Shown here: positions 8,511 through 16,263 of the stretch, one piece after another
Layout: each line of letters starts with the position of its first letter
How positions within the stretch are numbered: position 1 is the first letter of the stretch
Assembly (NCBI GenBank): GCA_036279355.1
Contig: DASUJH010000015.1
Coordinates: 1-35,754 of the forward strand
Length of the DNA: 35,754 bases
Reading direction: 5' to 3'
Source of the DNA: Gemmatimonadales bacterium
Lineage (GTDB): Bacteria > Gemmatimonadota > Gemmatimonadetes > Gemmatimonadales > GWC2-71-9
The notes under the pieces: generated by a model
The model's database searches: none
Told to the model about the DNA's origin: nothing
Seen by the model: only the letters and a program-made list of their open reading frames with translations
Position numbers and translations under genes: made by a program

Positions 8511-8972
8511 TCAGTCCGGGCGCAGCAGGCGGGTCACTCTGCGGAGCAGCTCCTCGGGGTCAAATGGCTTGCGGAGGAACGTGGCTGCGACGGAGGCCGG
8601 CGGCTCGATGTCGAATCCAGAGATGTAGAGCACGGGAATCGGCGCGCGGCGCTCGGCGAGGCGGCGTCCGAGCTGCCAGCCATCCATGTGGGGCATGCGC
8701 ACGTCGGTGATGATGAGATCGAAGCCGTCGGAATCGGTCTCGATCAGGCGCCAGGCCCGCGCGCCGTCGGGGGCCACCGCCACGCCGTAGCCGCTTTCCT
8801 GCAGCAGGCGGGCGACGTAGGACCGGACGATCTCCTCGTCATCCACCACGAGGACGCGGCCGAGATGCGGCGCGGTCGCGCCGCCCGGGTCATCATCGGG
8901 GGCGGGGCGCCAGCCGGCGTAGCCGTCGCGGGCATCGGCGTCGAGGAGCAGAAGGGTGGGGCCGCAGGGCAT
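8511..8972 (-). CDS. Stand-alone response-regulator receiver protein
   Basis: The 153-residue protein has one receiver domain (about 38-150) with Asp44/Asp45, phosphoacceptor Asp90 in LIITDVRMP, Ser118 in place of the usual Thr/Ser switch, and Lys135 in RKPF. No output domain follows, so it can only act through protein contacts or as a phosphate relay or sink. It has a 37-residue N-terminal extension that is not part of the domain; its start, TLLLLDADARD, looks a little like a second receiver beta-strand. The ATG at 8972 has CGGAG about ten bases upstream. It is the first gene of the operon with the receptor, the YfiR-like protein and the hybrid kinase, and is a likely partner for that kinase. 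Confidence 0.85.
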   Translation of the reverse strand: MPCGPTLLLLDADARDGYAGWRPAPDDDPGGATAPHLGRVLVVDDEEIVRSYVARLLQESGYGVAVAPDGARAWRLIETDSDGFDLIITDVRMPHMDGWQLGRRLAERRAPIPVLYISGFDIEPPASVAATFLRKPFDPEELLRRVTRLLRPD

Positions 8973-9146
8973 TGCGGGAACTCCGGGGACAGGACTACGG
9001 TGGCGGTCGAGCGATGCGTGTGCCTAACATGGCCCGCGGGGAACTTGCGTCAAGGGCGGCGGGTGCTGGGGACGGCATTCGATGCTTGAATGGCGCTATC
9101 GTCCCCCGCCGGCCCCGAGCTATATTTTCGATTCCCTTCGAGTTCC

Positions 9147-9217
<71 letters not shown>

Positions 9218-9388
9218 TGCAGCAGACGCAATTGCGCCGAGCCGCACCGGTGAGCCTGAGGGTGCCGGCTGATTCGAGCCCCACCGCGCCGTCGTACACA
9301 CCACAGCCAACCGCTCCGCGATGTTCGCCGCGACCATTTCGCGGCGCCGGCAAGGTCCCGTGCCTCCGAACTCGCGCGCCGCGCGCTC

Positions 9389-9416
9389 TTGCGCCTTTCG
9401 CGCCCGCCTCTATTAT
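9389..9416 (+). promoter_or_regulatory. Probable promoter of the tetR-RND operon, with small inverted repeat downstream
   Basis: TTGCGC (9389-9394) and TATTAT (9411-9416) are 16 bases apart, 44 bases before the GTG start. Just after them CAATTATTG (9426-9434) has symmetrical CAAT/ATTG arms, around the expected transcript start, and could be part of a TetR operator. These are the only A/T-rich bases in a GC-rich 242-base gap after the tRNA, which otherwise shows nothing. Confidence 0.4.
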
Positions 9417-9459
9417 TTGCACGCTCAATTATTGGCATCCCTCGCCAAAGGCGGCCACC

Positions 9460-10224
9460 GTGCTCCGACAACCCCGCGCCACACCCGCCGCCGACGTGGA
9501 GCTTTGTCCCCGCTCGCCCCGCTGGCAGCGCCGCCCCGCCGAGCGGCGGCGCGAGATCATCGATGCCGCCGTCTCGACCTTCGGCCGCTGCGGCTTCGAG
9601 CGCGCCACCCTGGCCGACGTGGCCGAGCGCGCCGGCGTCTGCCCCGGCACCGTCTCCCACTACTTCGGCTCCAAGGGTGGGCTCTTCCAGGCCGTGATCG
9701 CCGAGCGGTTCGTCGGCTTCATCGCCCAGGAAGAAGCGCTCCTCGCGGACGAGGACGCGCCCACCTCCGCAACCGTGCGGCTCGACCAGATGCTCCGCCG
9801 ACTCTGGGAGCACACCTGGTCGCCCGGCACGCTCGAACTGATCCAGGTGACCCAGGTCGACTCGGCCGACTTTCCGGAATCCGGCCGGCTGCTCTGCCGA
9901 GAATTGAGCGGCCGCTGGCGGCGGCTCATGGGCGCCACCCTCGAGACCGGCATCCGCTCGGGAGAGTTCCGCCGGGTCGATTCCGACGTCACCGCGCGGA
10001 TCATCGGGTACACGGTGCTCGGCGTCGCGCAGAAGGTTTCAGCGTTCGCGCCCTATGATGCCGACATGCCGAGCCGGGAGGCGACGTGGAAGGTGGTGCG
10101 CGAGCTGGTGCATCGATACGTGAAGGCGGACGGCACGCTAGCGCACCGCAAGACTGCGAACCGCGCTAGCGCGCGAACACCCCGCAAGGGCGCCGCAGCC
10201 CGCACGCGGGCGGAGGATGCATGA
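9460..10224 (+). CDS. TetR-family transcriptional regulator of the RND pump operon
   Basis: From GTG 9460 the protein has 254 residues. The N-terminal DNA-binding domain spans about 28-75: RREIIDAAVSTFGRCGFERATLADVAERAGVCPGTVSHYFGSKGGLF, a very typical TetR helix-turn-helix. The remaining helical part (about 80-230) is the ligand-binding and dimerisation domain, ending in a basic Ala/Arg/Lys-rich tail of about 30 residues that is unusual. The open frame extends back into the tRNA at 9217, which excludes that start. AAAGG at 9447-9451 is eight bases before the GTG and decides it. The stop overlaps the adaptor start in ATGA (10221-10224), so the regulator is translated with the pump. AcrR-like repressors of RND pumps are usually divergent; here it is the first gene of the pump operon. 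Negative autoregulation is likely but inferred. Confidence 0.88.
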   Translation: MLRQPRATPAADVELCPRSPRWQRRPAERRREIIDAAVSTFGRCGFERATLADVAERAGVCPGTVSHYFGSKGGLFQAVIAERFVGFIAQEEALLADEDAPTSATVRLDQMLRRLWEHTWSPGTLELIQVTQVDSADFPESGRLLCRELSGRWRRLMGATLETGIRSGEFRRVDSDVTARIIGYTVLGVAQKVSAFAPYDADMPSREATWKVVRELVHRYVKADGTLAHRKTANRASARTPRKGAAARTRAEDA

Positions 10225-11363
10225 AATCGTCTCGATCCATTGCCGGCCTGCTGGCGCTCCTCGTCGCTTCGAGCTGCAAGCATGCCGCGCCGCCCCAGGC
10301 GCCGCCGCCCCCCGAGGTCGCCGTCGTAACGCTGGCACCGCGGCCCGTGCCGGAATCCTACGAGTTCACCGGCGAGGTGCAGCCGTACCGCCGTGTGGAA
10401 GTGCGCGCGCGGATCGACGGCGTGATCGAGGCGCGCCCCTTCACCGAAGGCGCCTTCGTCAAGCCCGGCCAGGTGCTCTACCGGCTCGACCGCGTCCGCC
10501 CCGAGGCCGCCTACCAGAACGCGCTTGCCCGCGCGCAGAACGCCCGCCGCACGCTCGCGCGGCTGGAGCCGCTGCTGGCGCAGAACGCGGTGGCGCAGCA
10601 GGACGTCGACAATGCGCGCACCGAGGTGCAATCGGCCGAGGCGGCGCTCGCGGAAGCGAAAAAGAATCTGGACGACACGGTGGTGCGCGCCGAGATCGCG
10701 GGCCGGGTGGGCCGCACCATGCTCGACGTGGGCGCCCGCGTCCGAGGGTCCGACGACATCCTCACCACGATCGACGTGCTCGATCCGATCTACGTGAGCT
10801 TCCGTCCCTCGGCCCAGCAACTGCTCGACTGGAAGGAGCACCCCGAGAGCCGCGCACTCGTCCAGCCGGGGAGCCAGCTCGCCGTGCACGTGACGCTGCC
10901 CAATGGATCGCCGCTGCCGCGCACCGGTCACCTCGACTTCGTGGCGCCGTCGCTCGATGCCACGACCGGCACGCAGGAGTTCCGCGCCCGGTTCGACAAC
11001 GACGACCACCTGCTCGTACCCGGCCAGTTCGTGCGGGTGCGGCTCACCGGCTTCGTGCGCGACAGCGCGCTCGCCGTGCCGCAACGCGCCGTCCAGCAGG
11101 CGCTCGGCCGCCAGTTCGTGTACGTGGTGGGCAAGGGCGACACCGTGGCCACCCGTGACATCGAGCCCGGCCCCTGGAGCGGCGGGCTCTGGATCGTCGA
11201 CCGCGGCCTCGCCGCGGGTGAGCGGGTGATCGTGGACGGCGTGCAGAAGGTCGCGGCGGGCCAGCCGGTGCATCCGGTGCCGGCCGCCGACACGACCGGT
11301 GCCGCCGGCGCCGACAGCGCGGCGCTCGACACCGAAACCTCGCAGCTCGGGGCCACGCGGTGA
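10221..11363 (+). CDS. RND efflux periplasmic adaptor (membrane fusion lipoprotein)
   Basis: The 380-residue protein of the AcrA/MexA family starts with a short signal peptide and a probable lipid-modified Cys19 (VASSC, a slightly unusual lipobox). The first lipoyl half-motif is FTGEVQPYRRVEVRARIDGVIE (about 49-70); ITEG-type text follows as FTEGAFVKPGQVLYRLD. A helical hairpin (about 92-150) carries YQNALARAQNA and NLDDTVVRAEIAGRVG. Then come the second lipoyl half, the beta-barrel domain (PIYVSFRPS, LVPGQFVRVRL) and the membrane-proximal region to about 355, followed by an Ala/Thr/Asp-rich tail. It should bridge the inner-membrane pump and the outer-membrane channel encoded next. Its stop overlaps the pump's GTG. 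Confidence 0.92.
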   Translation: MKSSRSIAGLLALLVASSCKHAAPPQAPPPPEVAVVTLAPRPVPESYEFTGEVQPYRRVEVRARIDGVIEARPFTEGAFVKPGQVLYRLDRVRPEAAYQNALARAQNARRTLARLEPLLAQNAVAQQDVDNARTEVQSAEAALAEAKKNLDDTVVRAEIAGRVGRTMLDVGARVRGSDDILTTIDVLDPIYVSFRPSAQQLLDWKEHPESRALVQPGSQLAVHVTLPNGSPLPRTGHLDFVAPSLDATTGTQEFRARFDNDDHLLVPGQFVRVRLTGFVRDSALAVPQRAVQQALGRQFVYVVGKGDTVATRDIEPGPWSGGLWIVDRGLAAGERVIVDGVQKVAAGQPVHPVPAADTTGAAGADSAALDTETSQLGATR

Positions 11364-14300
11364 ACGACATGCCCCGAAAGCCCGGCGCGGCCAACGCGGA
11401 CGCCGAGATCAGGTACTTCTTCATCCGGCGGCCGGTGCTCTCGGTCGTCATCAGCCTGGTCATCACGCTGCTCGGCATCTTCGCCATCCGGCTGCTGCCG
11501 ATCTCGCGCTATCCGCAGATCACGCCGCCCGCCGTGACGGTGCAGGCGACGTACCCCGGCGCCACCGCCGAGGACGTGGCCGAAGCCGTGGCGGCGCCGA
11601 TCGAGCAGCAGCTCTCGGGGTTGCAGGGACTGCTCTACTACTCGTCGGCCAACGCGAGCGACGGGACGATGAGCCTGAACGTGTACTTCGACGTCACGCG
11701 CGACCAGGACCTGGCGGCGGTCGACGTGCAGAACGCCGTGCAGCTCGCCGAACCGCAGCTTCCCGATGCCGTGCGGCAGAACGGTGTCACCATCCTCAAG
11801 GCCAACACCGACATTCTCGGCGTCGTGGCGCTCACCTCGGACGATCCGCGGTACGACGCCGCGTACCTCACCAACTACCTCCGCCTCTACATCGAGGACG
11901 AGATCAAGCGGGTGCCAGGCATCGGCAACGCCAACACGTTCGGCGGTCTCGAGTTCTCGATGCTGATCCAGCTCGACCCCGACCGGATGGCGCAGCTCGG
12001 CGTCACCACGGGCGATGTGGCGGCCGCGGTGCGGGAGCAGAACGCCACCAACCCGGCGGGCCGAGTGGGGCGCGAGCCGGCGCCGCCCGGCACCGAGCTC
12101 ACGCTGCCGGTGACGGCGCTCGGCCGGCTCAAGACCCCCGAGCAGTTTGCCGACATCGTGGTGCGCGCCAAGCCCGACGGCGCGCTCATCCGGATCCGCG
12201 ACGTGGGCCGCGTGGTGCTCGGCTCGCGCAACTATGACCTCGTGGGCCGGCTCAACGGCAAGCCGTTCGCGGCGCTGCTCATCTATCTCCGGCCCGGCGC
12301 CAATGCGCTCGCGGTGAAGGACGCGACGGTGAAGCGCATGGCGGAGCTCGCGCGCAACCTGCCGGCCGGCGTGCACTGGGCGATCCCGTTCGACACGACG
12401 CCATTCGTCACCGCATCGATCAAGGAGGTGGTCACCACCCTGGTCGAGGCGATGCTGCTGGTGACGCTCGTGGTGTTCGTCTTCCTCCAGAGCTGGCGGG
12501 CGACGCTCATCCCGATGCTGGCGGTGCCGGTGAGCGTCATCGGCACGTTCCTCGGCCTCCTCATGCTCGGCTTCACCATCAACGTGCTGACGCTCTTCGC
12601 GCTGGTGCTCGCGATCGGCATTGTGGTGGACGACGCGATCGTGGTGATCGAAAACACGGAGCGCATCATGGCGAGCGAAGGCCTCGCCGCGCGCCCCGCC
12701 GCCGACCGCGCCATCCGCCAGGTGGCGCCGGCGCTCGTCGCCATCGTGCTCTCGCTCTGCGCCGTGTTCGTGCCGGTCGCGTTCCTCGGCGGGGTGACGG
12801 GCGAGATGTTCAAGCAGTTCGCGGTGACGCTGGTGATCTCCGTCGTGCTCTCGGGTCTCGTGGCGCTCACCCTGACTCCGGCGCTCTGCGCCATGTTGCT
12901 CAAGGAGTCGAACGAGGCGCACCAGGGCGGCATCTTCGGTGCGTTCAACCGCGGTTTTGCGCGGGTGACGCGGGGCTACACCGGCGGCGTGGGCCGCATG
13001 CTCGGCCGGCCGCGGCTCTGGCTCGCAGTATTCGCCGTCCTGGTGGCGCTCGCCGTGGTGCTCTGGCGGACGATTCCGAGCGCGTTCATTCCGACGGAGG
13101 ACAAGGGCTACTTCGCGATCGCGCTGCAGCTCCCCGATGCCGCGTCGCTGCAGCGCACCGAGCAGGTGATGCAGCGGGTGGAGGGCTTCCTCAAGGCGGA
13201 GCCGTCGGTGCAGAACATCGTGGCCCTGGGCGGACTCGACATCCTCACGCGGACCAACCAGACCAACAGCGCCACGATCTTCATCAACCTGGTGCCGTGG
13301 GAGAAACGGGGCGCCGGCCAGTCCATCGACGACATCACCGGGCGGGTGAACGCCAAGCTGTTCGGGATGAAGGACGCGATCGGCTTCGCGTTCAACCTGC
13401 CGGAGATACCCGGCCTGGGTGCCACGTCGGGCGTCGAGGCCAACCTGCAGAACCGAAGCGGGCAGAGCGTGGCCGAGTTCGCCACGAAGGTGCAGGAGTT
13501 CGTGGCGGCGGCCAACCAGCTCCCGGCGGTACAGGGGGTCAACACCAACTTCCGCGCCAACGTACCGCAGGTGTACGTCGACGTGGACCGCGCCGCGGCC
13601 AAGTCGCGTGGCGTGAGCCTCACCGACCTCTTCAGCACGCTGCAGACGTTTCTCTCGACGCTCTATATCAACGACTTCAATCTCTACGGCCGCACCTACC
13701 GGGTGCAGGCGGAAGCGCAGCCGCAGTTCAGGAGAACGCCTGAGGACATCGGCCGGCTCTACGTGCGGGGGCGCAACGACGAAATGATTCCGGTGTCGGC
13801 GCTCACCCGGACGGAGTTCCGCAGCGGGCCCACGCAGCTCCTCCGCTTCAACGGCTTCGGCTCGGCGCTGATCACGGGAAATCCCAAGGCCGGGCGCAGC
13901 TCGGGCGAGGTGCTGGATCAGCTCGACCAGCTCGTCGCCGCGAAGTTCGCGTCGCAGGGGGTGGGCATCGCCTACTCCGGCCAGTCATTCCAGGAGCGGG
14001 CCGGCAGCGGGCAGGCCGGGCTCGTCTTCGCGCTCGGGCTCGTGATGGTGTTTCTCGTGCTCGCCGCGCAGTACGAGAGCTGGTCGATTCCGTTCGCCGT
14101 GCTGCTTGGCGTGCCGTTCGGGGCGCTCGGTGCGCTGCTCGGCATCTGGCTCCGGGGCACGCCGAGCGACATCTACTTCCAGGTGGGGCTCATCACCGTG
14201 GTGGGGCTCGCGGCCAAGAACGCGATCCTCATCGTCGAGTTCGCCAACGACATGCGGGTGCGGGGCACGCCGCTCCGCGAGGCGGCCGTCGAGGCGGCGC

Positions 14301-14569
14301 GCGAGCGGTTCCGGCCGATCCTCATGACGTCGTTCGCGTTCATCCTCGGCGTGTCGCCGCTCGTCATCGCGAGCGGTGCGGGCGCGGCGAGCCGGCACTC
14401 GCTCGGCACCGGCGTGTTCGCCGGTATGCTCTTCGCCACGACGATCGGGATCTTCTTCATCCCGCTCTTTTTCCGGGTGATCCGCGGGGCGGCGGAGCGG
14501 ACCGATGAGCGTCGCAAGCACAAGGACGTTCAACGCGAGGCGGCGCGACTGCCGGAAAGCGCGCGGTGA
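11360..14569 (+). CDS. RND multidrug efflux pump, HAE1 (AcrB/MexB) family permease
   Basis: At 1,069 residues this has the normal length of an HAE1 permease. The first membrane helix begins after FFIRRPVLSVV (20-30). Two large periplasmic loops follow helices 1 and 7, including YPGATAEDV (65-73) and the funnel motif near VPGIGNANTFGG. Helix 4 carries the paired proton-relay residues Asp424 and Asp425 in AIGIVVDDAIVVIEN. Helix 10 carries GLAAKNAILIVEF, with the family's lysine. It exchanges protons for hydrophobic drugs, bile salts or similar compounds; the substrate cannot be predicted. It starts at a GTG overlapping the adaptor stop (GTGA); an ATG three codons later is also possible. The stop overlaps the next gene's GTG by three bases. 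Confidence 0.95.
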   Translation: MNDMPRKPGAANADAEIRYFFIRRPVLSVVISLVITLLGIFAIRLLPISRYPQITPPAVTVQATYPGATAEDVAEAVAAPIEQQLSGLQGLLYYSSANASDGTMSLNVYFDVTRDQDLAAVDVQNAVQLAEPQLPDAVRQNGVTILKANTDILGVVALTSDDPRYDAAYLTNYLRLYIEDEIKRVPGIGNANTFGGLEFSMLIQLDPDRMAQLGVTTGDVAAAVREQNATNPAGRVGREPAPPGTELTLPVTALGRLKTPEQFADIVVRAKPDGALIRIRDVGRVVLGSRNYDLVGRLNGKPFAALLIYLRPGANALAVKDATVKRMAELARNLPAGVHWAIPFDTTPFVTASIKEVVTTLVEAMLLVTLVVFVFLQSWRATLIPMLAVPVSVIGTFLGLLMLGFTINVLTLFALVLAIGIVVDDAIVVIENTERIMASEGLAARPAADRAIRQVAPALVAIVLSLCAVFVPVAFLGGVTGEMFKQFAVTLVISVVLSGLVALTLTPALCAMLLKESNEAHQGGIFGAFNRGFARVTRGYTGGVGRMLGRPRLWLAVFAVLVALAVVLWRTIPSAFIPTEDKGYFAIALQLPDAASLQRTEQVMQRVEGFLKAEPSVQNIVALGGLDILTRTNQTNSATIFINLVPWEKRGAGQSIDDITGRVNAKLFGMKDAIGFAFNLPEIPGLGATSGVEANLQNRSGQSVAEFATKVQEFVAAANQLPAVQGVNTNFRANVPQVYVDVDRAAAKSRGVSLTDLFSTLQTFLSTLYINDFNLYGRTYRVQAEAQPQFRRTPEDIGRLYVRGRNDEMIPVSALTRTEFRSGPTQLLRFNGFGSALITGNPKAGRSSGEVLDQLDQLVAAKFASQGVGIAYSGQSFQERAGSGQAGLVFALGLVMVFLVLAAQYESWSIPFAVLLGVPFGALGALLGIWLRGTPSDIYFQVGLITVVGLAAKNAILIVEFANDMRVRGTPLREAAVEAARERFRPILMTSFAFILGVSPLVIASGAGAASRHSLGTGVFAGMLFATTIGIFFIPLFFRVIRGAAERTDERRKHKDVQREAARLPESAR

Positions 14570-16119
14570 GCGCCCCCGCACGCGGGGTGCGCACGCCGGG
14601 CGCGCGCACGACAGCCGCCCGCGCCGTCGGCGCGCTCGTGCTCGGCGCCGCGGCGCTCGTGCTCGGCTGCGCCGTGGGCCCGAGCTACCACCCAGTGGGA
14701 GTCGTCCCACCGGACACGCACTTCGGCTCCGGCGCCGACACCGGTGCGACGCGCGCCTACTTCGACTCGCTCGCCGCCGCACGCACCGCCGACACCGTTC
14801 CGCTCGGCCCCACGCCCGAGCCCGCGGTGGCGCCGCCGGGCGTGGCGCCGCCGCTCACGCGCGCCGCCGACTCGCTCGCCGGTGCCGCATGGCTCGATAT
14901 CCTCCGTGACACGACGCTCGTGCGGCTGGTCGAGACGGCCGTGCGGCAGAACCGCGACGTGCAGACGGCGGTGCAGCGGATCCGCGAGTTCCGCGCGGAG
15001 CTGGGCGTCGCCCGCTCGCCGCTGTTTCCCGAGGTCTCCGTCAACGCGAGCGCCAGCACCAACCAGGTGGCGGTGGGCGCATTCCCGCCCACGTCGTTCA
15101 ACGCCCTGCGGGTGACGGGCGATCTCGCATGGGAGCTGGATCTCTGGGGCCGGATCCGGCGGGGCGTCGAGGCGGCGCGCGCCGATCTGGGCGTCGAGGA
15201 GGCGGCGCACCGCGCGGTGCTGCTGACGCTGGTGAGCGACGTCGCCTCCAGCTATCTCCAACTCCTCGAGCTCGATCAGGAGCGCACGATCGCCGAGCGG
15301 ACGCTCGCCTCGCGGCGGGAGACGCTGCGCCTCGCGCGGAGCCGGTTCCAACAGGGCGTGATTTCCGAGCTCGACGTGCGGCAGTTCGAGGCGGAAGCGG
15401 CGGTCCCGGCGACGACGCTGGCCACGCTCGAGCGGTTGCGCGCCCAGCAGGCGCACCAGTTGAGCGTGCTGCTCGGCGAGGCACCGGCGCCGATTCCGCG
15501 CGGCGGCGCGCTCAACGACGCGGTGGCCGCGCTCGTGGTGCCCGATTCGCTGCCGGCGAGCCTGCTTGCGCGGCGGCCCGACATCGCGGAGGCGGAGCGT
15601 GCGTACGCCGCCGCGACGGCGCGGATCGGCGTGGCCCAGGCGGAACGGCTGCCGACGGTGTCGATCACGAGCTCGTACGGCTCGCAGTCGCCCAACACGA
15701 GCAACCTGTTCACCGGACAGACCGAGGTGTACCAGGTGCTGGGCGGCGTGTCGCTCCCGCTCTTCACCGGCGGCCGGATTTCCAACCAGATCGAGGCGGC
15801 GCGCGCGCGGGCGGAGCAGGCGCGGGCGCAGTACGAGCAGTCGGTGCTCGTGGGCTTGCGCGAAGCGGGCGACGCGCTCGCCGCGATCGGAAGCGCGCGG
15901 GACCAGGCCGCGGCGCAGGCCACGCAGGTGGAAGCACTCCGCCGCGCGCTCGCCCTCGCCGCCGTGCGCTATCGGAGCGGGGTGGCCAGCTACCTCGAAG
16001 TGCTCGACGCCCAGCGCAGCCTCTTCTCCGCGGAGCTCGGGCTGAGCCAGGCGCAACTCCTGCAACTCACGTCCGCCGTGCAGCTTTACCGCGCCATCGG
16101 AGGCGCCTGGAACCCGTAA
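14566..16119 (+). CDS. Outer-membrane efflux lipoprotein, NodT/OprM family
   Basis: The 517-residue protein starts with a basic region, a hydrophobic segment and lipobox LVLGC (Cys35), followed by AVGPSYHPVG, the usual 'CxVGPxYxxP' start of mature NodT-type outer-membrane factors. An unusual linker of about 60 residues (about 47-105, rich in Asp, Thr, Ala and Pro) separates this from the first helix at AAWLDILRDTTLVRLVETAVRQNRDVQ. Two repeated halves follow, the second with ARRPDIAEAERAYAAATARIGVAQAERLPTVS and LEVLDAQRSLFSAELGLSQAQLLQ. The protein should form the trimeric channel of the pump. It is the last gene of the tetR-adaptor-pump-channel operon and starts at a GTG inside the pump's stop region. 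No other channel gene is nearby. Confidence 0.93.
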   Translation: MSAPARGVRTPGARTTAARAVGALVLGAAALVLGCAVGPSYHPVGVVPPDTHFGSGADTGATRAYFDSLAAARTADTVPLGPTPEPAVAPPGVAPPLTRAADSLAGAAWLDILRDTTLVRLVETAVRQNRDVQTAVQRIREFRAELGVARSPLFPEVSVNASASTNQVAVGAFPPTSFNALRVTGDLAWELDLWGRIRRGVEAARADLGVEEAAHRAVLLTLVSDVASSYLQLLELDQERTIAERTLASRRETLRLARSRFQQGVISELDVRQFEAEAAVPATTLATLERLRAQQAHQLSVLLGEAPAPIPRGGALNDAVAALVVPDSLPASLLARRPDIAEAERAYAAATARIGVAQAERLPTVSITSSYGSQSPNTSNLFTGQTEVYQVLGGVSLPLFTGGRISNQIEAARARAEQARAQYEQSVLVGLREAGDALAAIGSARDQAAAQATQVEALRRALALAAVRYRSGVASYLEVLDAQRSLFSAELGLSQAQLLQLTSAVQLYRAIGGAWNP

Positions 16120-16140
16120 CCCTTCGGGCCGCGCATCATC

Positions 16141-16160
16141 GGCGTGAGCCACGTCACGCC
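16141..16160. repeat. Inverted repeat after the efflux operon
   Basis: GGCGTGA (16141-16147) and TCACGCC (16154-16160) are perfect seven-base arms around a six-base loop, 22 bases after the channel gene's stop. No T-run follows, so it is a weak terminator candidate; it could also be a protein-binding site. It overlaps an upstream in-frame GTG (16144) of the next gene, which argues against that GTG as the start. Confidence 0.4.
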
Positions 16161-16263
16161 GCTCGTCCTGCCCATCTCGCAGCCGCAGGACCCTTCCTCT
16201 CCCATCATCGCTTGTCCGCCCCGGCGGGCCGAGGGCCCGGGTTCCCCAGCGGGCGGAGGCGAG

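Noticed and set aside
6590-8710. 706-residue open frame opposite the TonB-dependent receptor
   Set aside because: It is a shadow of the receptor's codon pattern, with no recognisable motif, and crosses the boundary to the receiver gene.
10928-12922. 664-residue open frame opposite the adaptor and pump genes
   Set aside because: It spans two unrelated true genes on the other strand and is mostly Arg, His and Glu.
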